Below the pieces are notes generated by a model, which was not told the origin of the DNA, made no database searches, and saw only the letters and a list, made by a program, of their open reading frames with translations. This document shows positions 1-15,840 of a DNA stretch of 64,000 nucleotides, in pieces (within the stretch, counting starts at the first letter, position 1; the number at the start of each line of letters is the position of its first letter). A program made the position numbers and the translations under genes. The stretch is from Hydractinia symbiolongicarpus. Taxonomy: Eukaryota; Cnidaria; Hydrozoa; Anthoathecata; Hydractiniidae. Location of the stretch: the NCBI RefSeq assembly GCF_029227915.1, contig NC_079876.1, positions 37,431,828-37,495,827 on the forward strand. The letters are read 5' to 3'.

Positions 1-3000
1 TGGACTGATTTTGAACTGTGATCATATAAATGTTATAAGTGAGACAAGTTGACTCCAAGAAATAACATTCTTCTTAATTTGACATGATTGCCGAAACTCA
101 ACGATTACACTGGGCGCTGTGGTAGCGCTTCATTTAAGAATTAAGCTAAAAAAAGTCATTTTCTTACTGTGGGACCAATCCTAGCCATTAGCGCGCTTAA
201 GAAATAGAGACAGTTTCAAATACTACATTTCACTGACTTTCTAACGGTGTCAGTCCGTTTGAATTTCAATGGTTGGGGCACATATTCGCACCAAAATGTA
301 TTTAGCGATATTTTTCTCATATTACTAGGTTGCATCGCTTTTAACAGTGAAACGATTGACTGTGGGACAAAATTGGACTGATTTTGGACTGTGATCATAT
401 AAATGTTATAAGTGAGAAAAGTTGACTCCAAGAAATAACATTCTTCTTAATTTGACATGATTACCGGAATCAGCGATTACACTGGGCGCTGTAGCAGCGC
501 TTCATTTAAAAATTTAGATAAATAAGTCATTCTTTACTGTGGGATCAATCGTAGCCCTTATCGCGCGCTGAAGAAATAGCGACAGTTTCAAATACTACAT
601 TTCATTGTCTTTCAAACAGTATCAATCCGTTTGAAATACAACGGTTGAGTCACATATTCGTACCAACATGTATTTCGTGCTATTTGTCCGGTCTTACTAG
701 GTTGTATGGCTTTTAACAGTTAAACAATTGACTGTTGGATTTAATTGAACTGATTATGGACTGTGATCTTAAAAATGTTATAAGTGAGACAAGTGGACTC
801 CTAGAAATAACATTCTTTTTAATTTGACATGATTGCCAGAACTCAGCGATGACACTGGGCGCTGTGGTAGCGCTTCATTTAAGAATTAAGCTACAAAAAG
901 TCATTTTTTTACTGTGGGACCAATCCTAGCCGATAGCGCGCGCTGAAGAAATAGCGACAGTTTCAAAAACTACATTTCAATGACTTTCTAACGGTGTCAG
1001 TCCGTTTGAGTTACAACGGTTGGGTCACATATTCGTACCAACATTTATTTAGCGAATTGTTTTTTTGATATTACTAGGTTGCATCGCTTTTAACAGTGAA
1101 ACGATTGACTGTGGGACAAAATTGGACTGATTTTGGACCGGGATCATATAAATGTTATAAGTGAGACAAGTTGACTCCAAGAAATAACATTCTTCTTAAT
1201 TTGACATGATTGCCGAAACTCAACGATTACACTGGGCACTGTGGTAGCGCTTCATTTAAGAATTAAGCTAAAAAAAGTCATTTTTTTACAGTGGGACCAA
1301 TCCTATCCGTTATCGCGCGCTGAAGAAATAGTGATAGTTTCAAAAACTACATTTCATTGACTTTCTAACGGTGTCAGTCCGTTTGAGTTGCAACGGTTGT
1401 GTCACATATTCGTACCGACATGTATTTAGCAATTCTTATCTGATATTACTAAGTTGCATCGCTTTTAGCAGTGAAACGATTGAATGTGAGACTTAATTGA
1501 ACTAACTTTGGACTGTGACCTGATAAATGAGATAAATGAGACAATTGGACTCCAAGAAATAACATTCTTCTTAATTTGACATGATTGCCGAAACTCAACA
1601 ATTACACTGGGCGCTGTGGTACCGCTTCATTTAAAAATTTAGATAAATAAGTCATTCTTTACTGTGGGACCAATCCTAGCCGTTATCGGGCGCTGAAGAA
1701 ATAGCGACAGTTTCAAAAACTTCATTTAATTGAGTTTCTAACGGTAACAATCCACTTCAGTTACAACGTTTGCGTCACATATTCGTACCAACATGTATTT
1801 AGCGATATTTTTCTCATATTACTAGGTTGCATCGCTTTTAACAGTGAAACGATTGACTGTGGGACTAAATTGGACTGATTTTGAACTGTGATCATATAAA
1901 TGTTATAAGGGAGACAAGTTGACTCCAAGAAATAACATTCTTCTTAATTTGACATGATTGCCGAAACTCAACGATTACACTGGGCGCTGTGGTAGCGCTT
2001 CATTTAAGAATTAAGCTAAAAAAAGTCATTTTCTTACTGTGGGACCAATCCTAGCCATTAGCGCTTAAGAAATAGAGACAGTTTCAAATACTACATTTCA
2101 CTGACTTTCTAACGGTGTCAGTCCGTTTGAGTTTCAACGGTTGGGGCACATATTCGCACCAAAATGTATTTAGCGATATTTTTCTCATATTACTAGGTTG
2201 CATCGCTTTTAACAGTGAAACGATTGACTGTGGGACAAAATTGGACTGATTTTGGACTGTGATCATATAAATGTTATAAGTGAGACAAGTTGACTCCAAG
2301 AATCAACATTCTTCTTAATTTGACATGATTACCGGAACTCAGCGATTACACTGGGCGCTGTAGTAGCGCTTCATTTAAAAATTTAGATAAATAAGTCATT
2401 CTTTACTGTGGGATCAATCCTATCCGTTGTCGCGCGCTGAAGAAATAACGATAGTTTCAAAAACTACATTTCATTGACTTTCTAACGGTGTCAGTCCGTT
2501 TGAGTTGCAACGGTTGTGTCACATATTCGTACCGACATGTATTTAGCAATTCTTATCTGATATTACTAAGTTGCATCGCTTTTAGCAGTGAAACGATTGA
2601 ATGTGAGACTTAATTGAACTGATTATGGACCGTGATCATATAAATGTTATAAGTGAGACAAGTTGACTCCAAGAAATAACATTCTTTTTAATTTGACATG
2701 ATTACCGGAACTCAGCGATTACACTGGGCGCTGTGGTAGCACTTCATTTTAAAATTTAGATAAATAAGTCATTCTTTACTGTGGGATCAATCCTATCCGT
2801 TATCGCGCGCTGAAGAAATAGCGATAGTTTCAGAAACTACATTTCATTGACTTTCTAACGGTGTCAGTCCGTTTGAGTTGCAACGGTTGTGTCATATATT
2901 CGTACCGACATGTATTTAGCAATATTTATCTGATATTACTAAGTTGCATCGCATTTAGCAGTGAAACGATTGACTGTGGGACTTAATTGAACTAACTTTG

Positions 3001-5044
3001 GTCTGTGACCTGATAAATGTGATAAATGAGACAATTGGACTCCAAGAAATAACATTTTTCTTAATTTGACATGATTGCCGAAACTCAACGATTACAGTAG
3101 GCACTGTGGTAGCGCTTCATTTAAGAATTAAGCTAAAAAAAATCATTTTTTTACTGTGGGACCAATCCTAGCCATTAGCGCGCTTAAGAAATAGAGACAG
3201 TTTCAAATACTACATTTCACTGACTTTCTAACGGTGTCAGTCCGTTTGAGTTTCAACGGTTGGGTAACATATTCGTACCAACATGTATTTAGCGATATTT
3301 TTCTCATATTACTACGTTGCATCGCTTTTAAAAGTAAAACGATTGACTGTGGGACAAAATTGGACTGATTTTGGACTGTGATCATATAAATGTTATAAGT
3401 GAGACAAGTTGACTCCAAGAAATAACATTCTTCTTAATTTGACATGCTTACCGGAACTCAGCGATTACACTGGGCGCTGCGGTAGCGCTTCATTTAAAAA
3501 TTTAGATAAATAAGTCATTCTTTACTGTGGGACCAATCCTAGCCGTTATCGGGCGCTGAAGAAATAGCGATAGTTTCAAAAACTACATTTCATTGACTTT
3601 CTAACGGTAACAATCCACTTCAGTTACAACGTTTGCGTCACGTATTCGTACCAACATGTATTTAGCGATGTTTTTCTCATATTACTAGGTTGCATCGCTT
3701 TTAACAGTGAAACGATTGACTGTGGTGCTAAATTGAACTGATTTTGGACTGTGACCTTATAAATGTTAGAAGTGAGACAAGTGGACTCCAAGAAATAGCA
3801 ATCTTCTTAATTTGAAATGATTGCCGAAACTCAGCGATTGCACTGGACGCTGTGGTAGCGCTTCAATTAAGAATTTAGATAAATAAGTCATTCTTTACTG
3901 TGGGACCAATCTTAGCCGTTATCGCGCGCTGAAGAAATAGCGACAGTTTCAAATACTACATTTCATTGTCTTTCTAACAGTATAAATCCGTTTGAAATAC
4001 AACGGTTGAGTCACATATTCGTACCAACATGTATTTCGTGCTATTTGTCCGGTCTTACTAGGTTGTATGGCTTTTAACAGTTAAACAATTGACTGTTGGA
4101 CTTAATTGAACTGATTATGGACTGTGATATTAAAAATGTTATAAGTGAGACAAATGGACTGCTAGAAATAACATTCTTTTTAATTTGACATGATTGCCGG
4201 AACTCAGCGATGACACTGGGCGCTGTGGTAGCGCTTCATTTAAGAATTAAGCTACAAAAAGTCATTTTTTTACTGTGGGACCAATCCTAGCCGAAAGCGC
4301 GCGCTAAAGAAATAGCGACAGTTTCAAAAACTACATTTCAATGACTTTCTAACGGTGTCAGTCCGTTTGAGTTACAACGGTTGGTTCACATATTCGTACC
4401 AACATGTATTTAGCGAATTGTTTTTTTGATTTTACTAGGTTGCATCGCTTTTAACAGTGAAACAATTGACTGTTGGACTTAATTGAACTGATTATGGACT
4501 TTGATTTTAAAAATGTTATAAGTGAGACAAGTGGACTCCTAGAAATAACATTCTTTTTAATTTGACATGATTGCCGGAACTCAGCGATGATACATTTAAG
4601 AATTAAGCTAAAAAAAGTCATTTTCTTACTGTGGGACCAATCCTAGCCATTAGCGCGCTAAAGAAATAGAGACAGTTTCAAATACTACATTTCACTGACT
4701 TTCTAACGGTGTCAGTCCGTTTGAGTTTCAACGGTTGGGGCACATATTTGCACCAAAATGTATTTAGCGATATTTTTCTCATATTACTAGGTTGCATCGC
4801 TTTTAACAGTGAAACGATTGCCTGTGGGACAAAATTGGAGTGATTTTGGACTGTGATCATATAAATGTTATAAGTGAGACAAGTTGACTCCAAGAATCAA
4901 CATTCTTCTTAATTTGACATGATTACCGGAACTCAGCGATTGCACTGGGCGCTGTAGTAGCGCTTCATTTAAAAATTTAGATAAATAAGTCATTCTTTAC
5001 TGTGGGATCAATCCTATCCGTAGTCGCGCGCTGAAGAAATAGCG

Positions 5045-8000
5045 ATAGTTTCAAAAACTACATTTCATTGACTTTCTAACGGTAACAATCCACTTCAGTT
5101 ACAACGTTTGTGTCACGTATTCGTACCAACATGTATTTAGCGATGTTTTCTCATATTACTAGGTTGCATCGCTTTTAACAGTGAAACGATTGACTGTGGT
5201 GCTAAATTGAACTGATTTTGGACTGTGACCTTATAAATGTTAGAAGTGAGACAAGTGGACTCCAAGAAATAGCAATCTTCTTAATTTGAAATGATTGCCG
5301 AAACTCAGCGATTGCATTGGACGCTGTGGTAGCGCTTCAATTAAGAATTTAGATAAATAAGTCATTCTTTACTGTGGGACCAATCTTAGCCGTTATCGCG
5401 CGCTGAAGAAATAGCGACAGTTTCAAATACTACATTTCATTGTCTTTCTAACAGTATCAATCCGTTTGAAATACAACGGTTGAGTCACATATTCGTACCA
5501 ACATGTATTTCGTGCTATTTGTCCGGTCTTACTAGGTTGTATGGCTTTTAACAGTTAAACAATTGACTGTTGGACTTAATTGAACTGATTATGGACTGTG
5601 ATATTAAAAATGTTATAAGTGAGACAAATGGACTGCTAGAAATAACATTCTTTTTAATTTGACATGATTGCCGGAACTCAGCGATGACACTGGGCGCTGT
5701 GGTAGCGCTTCATTTAAGAATTAAGCTACAAAAAGTCATTTTTTTACTGTGGGACCAATCCTAGCCGATAGTGCGCGCTAAAGAAATAGCGACAGTTTCA
5801 AAAACTACATTTCAATGACTTTCTAACGGTGTCAGTCCGTTTGAGTTACAACAGTTGGTTCACATATTCGTACCAACATGTATTTAGCGAATTGTTTTTT
5901 TGATATTACTAGGTTGCATCGCTTTTAACAGTGAAACAATTGACTGTTGGACTTAATTGAACTGATTATGGACTTTGATATTAAAAATGTTATAAGTGAG
6001 ACAAGTGGACTCCTAGAAATAACATTCTTTTTAATTTGACATGATTGCCGGAACTCAGCGATGATACTGGGCGCTGTGGTAGCGCTTCATTTAGGAATTA
6101 AGCTAAAAAAAGTCATTTTTTTACTGTGGGACCAATCCTAGCCGATAGCGCGCGCTGAAGAAATAGCGACAGTTTCAAAAACTACATTTCAATGACTTTC
6201 TAACGGTGTCAGTCCGTTTGAGTTACAACGGTTGCGTCACATATTCGTACCAATATGTATTTAGCGAATTGTTTTTTTGATATTACTAGGTTGCATCGCT
6301 TTTAACAGTGAAACGATTGACTGTGGGACAAAATTGGACTGATTTTGGACTGTGATCATATAAATGTTATAAGTGAGACAAGTTGACTCCAAGAAATAAC
6401 ACTCTACTTAATTTGACATGATTACCGGATCTCAGCGATTACACTGGGCGCTGTGGTAGCACTTCATTTAAAAGTTTAGATAAATAAGTTATTCTTTACT
6501 GTGGGATCAATCCTATCCGTTATCGCGCGCTGAAGAAATAGCGATAGTTTCAAAAACTACATTTCATTGACTTTCTAACGGTGTCAGTCCGTTTGAGTTG
6601 CAACGGTTGTGTTATATATTCGTACCGACATGTATTTAGCAATATTTATCTGATATTACTAAGTTGCATCGCCTTTAGCAGTGAAACGATTGACTGTGGG
6701 ACTTAATTGAACTAACTTTGGACTGTGATCATATAAATGTTATAAGTGAGACAAGTTGACTCCAAGAAATAACATTCTTCTTAATTTGACAAGCTTACCG
6801 GAACTCAGCGATTACACTGGGCGCTGCGGTAGCGCTTCATTTAAAAATTTAGATAAATAAGTCATTCTTTACTGTGGGACCAATCCTAGCCGTTATCGGG
6901 CGCTGAAGAAATAGCGATAGTTTCAAAAACTACATTTCATTGACTTTCTAACGGTAACAATCCACTTCAGTTACAACGTTTGCGTCACGTATTCGTACCA
7001 ACATGTATTTAGCGATGTTTTCTCATATTACTAGGTTGCATCGCTTTTAACAGTGAAACGATTGACTGTGGTGCTAAATTGAACTGATTTTGGACTGTGA
7101 CCTTATAAATGTTAGAAGTGAGACAAGTGGACTCCAAGAAATAGCAATCTTCTTAATTTGAAATGATTGCCGAAACTCAGCGATTGCATTGGACGCTGTG
7201 GTAGCGCTTCAATTAAGAATTTAGATAAATAAGTCATTCTTTACTGTGGGACCAATCTTAGCCGTTATCGCGCGCTGAAGAAATAGCGACAGTTTCAAAT
7301 ACTACATTTCATTGTCTTTCTAACAGTATCAATCCGTTTGAAATACAACGGTTGAGTCACATATTCGTACCAACATGTATTTCGTGCTATTTGTCCGGTC
7401 TTACTAGGTTGTATGGCTTTTAACAGTTAAACAATTGACTGTTGGACTTAATTGAACTGATTATGGACTGTGATATTAAAAATGTTATAAGTGAGACAAA
7501 TGGACTGCTAGAAATAACATTCTTTTTAATTTGACATGATTGCCGGAACTCAGCGATGACACTGGGCGCTGTGGTAGCGCTTCATTTAAGAATTAAGCTA
7601 CAAAAAGTCATTTTTTTACTGTGGGACCAATCCTAGCCGATAGTGCGCGCTAAAGAAATAGCGACAGTTTCAAAAACTACATTTCAATGACTTTCTAACG
7701 GTGTCAGTCCGTTTGAGTTACAACGGTTGGTTCACATATTCGTACCAACATGTATTTAGCGAATTGTTTTTTTGATATTACTAGGTTGCATCGCTTTTAA
7801 CAGTGAAACAATTGACTGTTGGACTTAATTGAACTGATTATGGACTTTGATATTAAAAATGTTATAAGTGAGACAAGTGGACTCCTAGAAATAACATTCT
7901 TTTTAATTTGACATGATTGCCGGAACTCAGCGATGATACTGGGCGCTGTGGTAGCGCTTCATTTAAGAATTAAGCTAAAAAAAAGTCATTTTTTTACTGT

Positions 8001-11000
8001 GGGACCAATCCTAGCCGATAGCGCGCGCTGAAGAAATAGCGACAGTTTCAAAAACTACATTTCAATGACTTTCTAACGGTGTCAGTCCGTTTGAGTTACA
8101 ACGGTTGGGTCACATATTCGTACCAATATGTATTTAGCGAATTGTTTTTTTGATATTACTAGGTTGCATCGCTTTTAACAGTGAAACGATTGACTGTGGG
8201 ACAAAATTGGACTGATTTTGGACTGTGATCATATAAATGTTATAAGTGAGACAAGTTGACTCCAAGAAATAACACTCTACTTAATTTGACATGATTACCG
8301 GATCTCAGCGATTACACTGGGCGCTGTGGTAGCACTTCATTTAAAAGTTTAGATAAATAAGTTATTCTTTACTGTGGGATCAATCCTATCCGTTATCGCG
8401 CGCTGAAGAAATAGCGATAGTTTCAAAAACTACATTTCATTGACTTTCTAACGGTGTCAGTCCGTTTGAGTTGCAACGGTTGTGTTATATAATTGTACCG
8501 ACATGTATTTAGCAATATTTATCTGATATTACTAAGTTGCATCGCCTTTAGCAGTGAAACGATTGACTGTGGGACTTAATTGAACTAACTTTGGACTGTG
8601 ACCTGATAAATGTGATAAATGAGACAATTGGACTCCAAGAAATAACATTTTTCTTAATTTGACATGATTGCCGAAACTCAACGATTACAGTGGGCACTGT
8701 GGTAGCGCTTCATTTAAGAATTAAGCTAAAAAAAATCATTTTTTTACTGTGGGACCAATCCTAGCCATTAGCGCACTTAAGAAATAGAGACAGTTTCAAA
8801 TACTACATTTCACTGACTTTCTAACGGTGTCAGTCCGTTTGAGTTTCAACGGTTGGGTAACATATTTGTACCAACATGTATTTAGCGATATTTTTCTCAT
8901 ATTACTACGTTGCATCGCTTTTAAAAATGAAACGATTGACTGTGGGACAAAATTGGACTGATTTTGGACTGTGATCATATAAATGTTATAAGTGAGACAA
9001 GTTGACTCCAAGAAATAACATTCTTCTTAATTTGACATGCTTACCGGAACTCAGCGATTACACTGGGCGCTGCGGTAGCGCTTCATTTAAAAATTTAGAT
9101 AAATAAGTCATTCTTTACTGTGGGACCAATCCTAGCCGTTATCGGGCGCTGAAGAAATAGCGATAGTTTCAAAAACTACATTTCATTGACTTTCTAACGG
9201 TAACAATCCACTTCAGTTACAACGTTTGCGTCACGTATTCGTACCAACATGTATTTAGCGATGTTTTCTCATATTACTAGGTTGCATCGCTTTTAACAGT
9301 GAAACGATTGACTGTGGTGCTAAATTGAACTGATTTTGGACTGTGACCTTATAAATGTTAGAAGTGAGACAAGTGGACTCCAAGAAATAGCAATCTTCTT
9401 AATTTGAAATGATTGCCGAAACTCAGCGATTGCATTGGACGCTGTGGTAGCGCTTCAATTAAGAATTTAGATAAATAAGTCATTCTTTACTGTGGGACCA
9501 ATCTTAGCCGTTATCGCGCGCTGAAGAAATAGCGACAGTTTCAAATACTACATTTCATTGTCTTTCTAACAGTATCAATCCGTTTGAAATACAACGGTTG
9601 AGTCACATATTCGTACCAACATGTATTTCGTGCTATTTGTCCGGTCTTACTAGGTTGTATGGCTTTTAACAGTTAAACAATTGACTGTTGGACTTAATTG
9701 AACTGATTATGGACTGTGATATTAAAAATGTTATAAGTGAGACAAATGGACTGCTAGAAATAACATTCTTTTTAATTTGACATGATTGCCGGAACTCAGC
9801 GATGACACTGGGCGCTGTGGTAGCGCTTCATTTAAGAATTAAGCTACAAAAAGTCATTTTTTTACTGTGGGACCAATCCTAGCCGATAGTGCGCGCTAAA
9901 GAAATAGCGACAGTTTCAAAAACTACATTTCAATGACTTTCTAACGGTGTCAGTCCGTTTGAGTTACAACAGTTGGTTCACATATTCGTACCAACATGTA
10001 TTTAGCGAATTGTTTTTTTGATATTACTAGGTTGCATCGCTTTTAACAGTGAAACAATTGACTGTTGGACTTAATTGAACTGATTATGGACTTTGATATT
10101 AAAAATGTTATAAGTGAGACAAGTGGACTCCTAGAAATAACATTCTTTTTAATTTGACATGATTGCCGGAACTCAGCGATGATACTGGGCGCTGTGGTAG
10201 CGCTTCATTTAGGAATTAAGCTAAAAAAAGTCATTTTTTTACTGTGGGACCAATCCTAGCCGATAGCGCGCGCTGAAGAAATAGCGACAGTTTCAAAAAC
10301 TACATTTCAATGACTTTCTAACGGTGTCAGTCCGTTTGAGTTACAACGGTTGCGTCACATATTCGTACCAATATGTATTTAGCGAATTGTTTTTTTGATA
10401 TTACTAGGTTGCATCGCTTTTAACAGTGAAACGATTGACTGTGGGACAAAATTGGACTGATTTTGGACTGTGATCATATAAATGTTATAAGTGAGACAAG
10501 TTGACTCCAAGAAATAACACTCTACTTAATTTGACATGATTACCGGATCTCAGCGATTACACTGGGCGCTGTGGTAGCACTTCATTTAAAAGTTTAGATA
10601 AATAAGTTATTCTTTACTGTGGGATCAATCCTATCCGTTATCGCGCGCTGAAGAAATAGCGATAGTTTCAAAAACTACATTTCATTGACTTTCTAACGGT
10701 GTCAGTCCGTTTGAGTTGCAACGGTTGTGTTATATATTCGTACCGACATGTATTTAGCAATATTTATCTGATATTACTAAGTTGCATCGCCTTTAGCAGT
10801 GAAACGATTGACTGTGGGACTTAATTGAACTAACTTTGGACTGTGATCATATAAATGTTATAAGTGAGACAAGTTGACTCCAAGAAATAACATTCTTCTT
10901 AATTTGACAAGCTTACCGGAACTCAGCGATTACACTGGGCGCTGCGGTAGCGCTTCATTTAAAAATTTAGATAAATAAGTCATTCTTTACTGTGGGACCA

Positions 11001-14000
11001 ATCCTAGCCGTTATCGGGCGCTGAAGAAATAGCGATAGTTTCAAAAACTACATTTCATTGACTTTCTAACGGTAACAATCCACTTCAGTTACAACGTTTG
11101 CGTCACGTATTCGTACCAACATGTATTTAGCGATGTTTTCTCATATTACTAGGTTGCATCGCTTTTAACAGTGAAACGATTGACTGTGGTGCTAAATTGA
11201 ACTGATTTTGGACTGTGACCTTATAAATGTTAGAAGTGAGACAAGTGGACTCCAAGAAATAGCAATCTTCTTAATTTGAAATGATTGCCGAAACTCAGCG
11301 ATTGCATTGGACGCTGTGGTAGCGCTTCAATTAAGAATTTAGATAAATAAGTCATTCTTTACTGTGGGACCAATCTTAGCCGTTATCGCGCGCTGAAGAA
11401 ATAGCGACAGTTTCAAATACTACATTTCATTGTCTTTCTAACAGTATCAATCCGTTTGAAATACAACGGTTGAGTCACATATTCGTACCAACATGTATTT
11501 CGTGCTATTTGTCCGGTCTTACTAGGTTGTATGGCTTTTAACAGTTAAACAATTGACTGTTGGACTTAATTGAACTGATTATGGACTGTGATATTAAAAA
11601 TGTTATAAGTGAGACAAATGGACTGCTAGAAATAACATTCTTTTTAATTTGACATGATTGCCGGAACTCAGCGATGACACTGGGCGCTGTGGTAGCGCTT
11701 CATTTAAGAATTAAGCTACAAAAAGTCATTTTTTTACTGTGGGACCAATCCTAGCCGATAGTGCGCGCTAAAGAAATAGCGACAGTTTCAAAAACTACAT
11801 TTCAATGACTTTCTAACGGTGTCAGTTCGTTTGAGTTACAACGGTTGGTTCACATATTCGTACCAACATGTATTTAGCGAATTGTTTTTTTGATATTACT
11901 AGGTTGCATCGCTTTTAACAGTGAAACAATTGACTGTTGGACTTAATTGAACTGATTATGGACTTTGATATTAAAAATGTTATAAGTGAGACAAGTGGAC
12001 TCCTAGAAATAACATTCTTTTTAATTTGACATGATTGCCGGAACTCAGCGATGATACTGGGCGCTGTGGTAGCGCTTCATTTAAGAATTAAGCTAAAAAA
12101 AGTCATTTTTTTACTGTGGGACCAATCCTAGCCGATAGCGCGCGCTGAAGAAATAGCGACAGTTTCAAAAACTACATTTCAATGACTTTCTAACGGTGTC
12201 AGTCCGTTTGAGTTACAACGGTTGGGTCACATATTCGTACCAATATGTATTTAGCGAATTGTTTTTTTGATATTACTAGGTTGCATCGCTTTTAACAGTG
12301 AAACGATTGACTGTGGGACAAAATTGGACTGATTTTGGACTGTGATCATATAAATGTTATAAGTGAGACAAGTTGACTCCAAGAAATAACACTCTACTTA
12401 ATTTGACATGATTACCGGATCTCAGCGATTACACTGGGCGCTGTGGTAGCACTTCATTTAAAAGTTTAGATAAATAAGTTATTCTTTACTGTGGGATCAA
12501 TCCTATCCGTTATCGCGCGCTGAAGAAATAGCGATAGTTTCAAAAACTACATTTCATTGACTTTCTAACGGTGTCAGTCCGTTTGAGTTGCAACGGTTGT
12601 GTTATATATTCGTACCGACATGTATTTAGCAATATTTATCTGATATTACTAAGTTGCATCGCCTTTAGCAGTGAAACGATTGACTGTGGGACTTAATTGA
12701 ACTAACTTTGGACTGTGACCTGATAAATGTGATAAATGAGACAATTGGACTCCAAGAAATAACATTTTTCTTAATTTGACATGATTGCCGAAACTCAACG
12801 ATTACAGTGGGCACTGTGGTAGCGCTTCATTTAAGAATTAAGCTAAAAAAAATCATTTTTTTACTGTGGGACCAATCCTAGCCATTAGCGCACTTAAGAA
12901 ATAGAGACAGTTTCAAATACTACATTTCACTGACTTTCTAACGGTGTCAGTCCGTTTGAGTTTCAACGGTTGGGTAACATATTTGTACCAACATGTATTT
13001 AGCGATATTTTTCTCATATTACTACGTTGCATCGCTTTTAAAAATGAAACGATTGACTGTGGGACAAAATTGGACTGATTTTGGACTGTGATCATATAAA
13101 TGTTATAAGTGAGACAAGTTGACTCCAAGAAATAACATTCTTCTTAATTTGACATGCTTACCGGAACTCAGCGATTACACTGGGCGCTGCGGTAGCGCTT
13201 CATTTAAAAATTTAGATAAATAAGTCATTCTTTACTGTGGGACCAATCCTAGCCGTTATCGGGCGCTGAAGAAATAGCGATAGTTTCAAAAACTACATTT
13301 CATTGACTTTCTAACGGTAACAATCCACTTCAGTTACAACGTTTGCGTCACGTATTCGTACCAACATGTATTTATCGATGTTTTCTCATATTACTAGGTT
13401 GCATCGCTTTTAACAGTGAAACGATTGACTGTGGTGCTAAATTGAACTGATTTTGGACTGTGACCTTATAAATGTTAGAAGTGAGACAAGTGGACTCCAA
13501 GAAATAGCAATCTTCTTAATTTGAAATGATTGCCGAAACTCAGCGATTGCATTGGACGCTGTGGTAGCGCTTCAATTAAGAATTTAGATAAATAAGTCAT
13601 TCTTTACTGTGGGACCAATCTTAGCCGTTATCGCGCGCTGAAGAAATAGCGACAGTTTCAAATACTACATTTCATTGTCTTTCTAACAGTATCAATCCGT
13701 TTGAAATACAACGGTTGAGTCACATATTCGTACCAACATGTATTTCGTGCTATTTGTCCGGTCTTACTAGGTTGTATGGCTTTTAACAGTTAAACAATTG
13801 ACTGTTGGACTTAATTGAACTGATTATGGACTGTGATATTAAAAATGTTATAAGTGAGACAAATGGACTGCTAGAAATAACATTCTTTTTAATTTGACAT
13901 GATTGCCGGAACTCAGCGATGACACTGGGCGCTGTGGTAGCGCTTCATTTAAGAATTAAGCTACAAAAAGTCATTTTTTTACTGTGGGACCAATCCTAGC

Positions 14001-14610
14001 CGATAGCGCGCGCTAAAGAAATAGCGACAGTTTTAAAAACTACATTTCAATGACTTTCTAACGGTGTCAGTCCGTTTGAGTTACAACGGTTGGTTCACAT
14101 ATTCGTACCAACATGTATTTAGCGAATTGTTTTTTTGATATTACTAGGTTGCATCTCTTTTAACAGTGAAACAATTGACTGTTGGACTTAATTGAACTGA
14201 TTATGGACTTTGATATTAAAAATGTTATAAGTGAGACAAGTGGACTCCTAGAAATAACATTCCTTTTAATTTGACATGATTGCCGGAACTCAGCGATGAT
14301 ACTGGGCGCTGTGGTAGCGCTTCATTTAAGAATTAAGCTACAAAAAGTCATTTTTTTACTGTGGGACCAATCCTAGCCGATAGCGCGCGCTGAAGAAATA
14401 GCGACAGTTTCAAAAACTACATTTCAATGACTTTCTAACGGTGTCAGTCCGTTTGAGTTACAACGGTTGGGTCACATATTCGTACCAATATGTATTTAGC
14501 GAATTGTTTTTTTGATATTACTAGGTTGCATCGCTTTTAACAGTGAAACGATTGACTGTGGGACAAAATTGGACTGATTTTGGACTGTGATCATATAAAT
14601 GTTATAAGTG
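5045..14610. repeat. 11-monomer higher-order repeat, period 4,117 bp
   Basis: Seen: subfamily variants recur at a spacing of 4,117-4,118 bp. The variant aagcttaccg (a HindIII site not seen in other monomers) lies at 6791 and 10909. The variant cactctacttaatttg near 6400 recurs near 10517. Identical antisense 71-codon frames begin at 8796 and 12913. Agreement breaks down before about 5045 and after about 14610. Within the period there is a 1,867-bp (5-monomer) near-copy, so the block is 5 + 6 monomers. Inferred: two full copies plus a partial third, made by unequal crossover or by amplification of a 5-monomer ancestor. Confidence 0.85.
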
Positions 14611-15840
14611 AGACAAATGGACTGCTAGAAATAACATTCTTTTTAATTTGACATGATTGCCGGAACTCAGCGATGACACTGGGCGCTGTGGTAGCGCTTC
14701 ATTTAAGAATTAAGCTACAAAAAGTCATTTTTTTACTGTGGGACCAATCCTAGCCGATAGCGCGCGCTAAAGAAATAGCGACAGTTTCAAAAACTACATT
14801 TCAATGACTTTCTAACGGTGTCAGTCCGTTTGAGTAACAACGGTTGGTTCACATATTCGTACCAACATGTATTTAGCGAATTGTTTTTTTGATATTACTA
14901 GGTTGCATCGCTTTTAACAGTGAAACAATTGACTGTTGGACTTAATTGAACTGATTATGGACTTTGATATTAAAAATGTTATAAGTGAGACAAGTGGACT
15001 CCTAGAAATAACATTCTTTTTAATTTGACATGATTGCCGGAACTCAGCGATGATACTGGGCGCTGTGGTAGCGCTTCATTTAAGAATTAAGCTACAAAAA
15101 GTCATTTTTTTACTGTGGGACCAATCCTAGCCGATAGCGCGCGCTGAAGAAATAGCGACAGTTTCAAAAACTACATTTCAATGACTTTCTAACGGTGTCA
15201 GTCCGTTTGAGTTACAACGGTTGGGTCACATATTCGTACCAATATGTATTTAGCGAATTGTTTTTTTGATATTACTAGGTTGCATCGCTTTTAACAGTGA
15301 AACGATTGACTGTGGGACAAAATTGGACTGATTTTGGACTGTGATCATATAAATGTTATAAGTGAGACAAGTTGACTCCAAGAAATAACACTCTACTTAA
15401 TTTGACATGATTACCGGATCTCAGCGATTACACTGGGCGCTGTGGTAGCACGTCATTTAAAAATTTAGATAAATAAGTTATTCTTTACTGTGGGATCAAT
15501 CCTATCCGTTATCGCGCGCTGAAGAAATAGCGATAGTTTCAAAAACTACATTTCATTGACTTTCTAACGGTGTCAGTCCGTTTGAGTTGCAACGGTTGTG
15601 TCATATATTCGTACCGACATGTATTTAGCAATATTTATCTGATATTACTAAGTTGCATCGCCTTTAGCAGTGAAACGATTGACTGTGGGACTTAATTGAA
15701 CTAACTTTGGACTGTGACCTGATAAATGTGATAAATGAGACAATTGGACCCCAAGAAATAACATTTTTCTTAATTTGACATGATTGCCGAAACTCAACGA
15801 TTACAGTGGGCACTGTGGTAGCGCTTCATTTAAGAATTAA

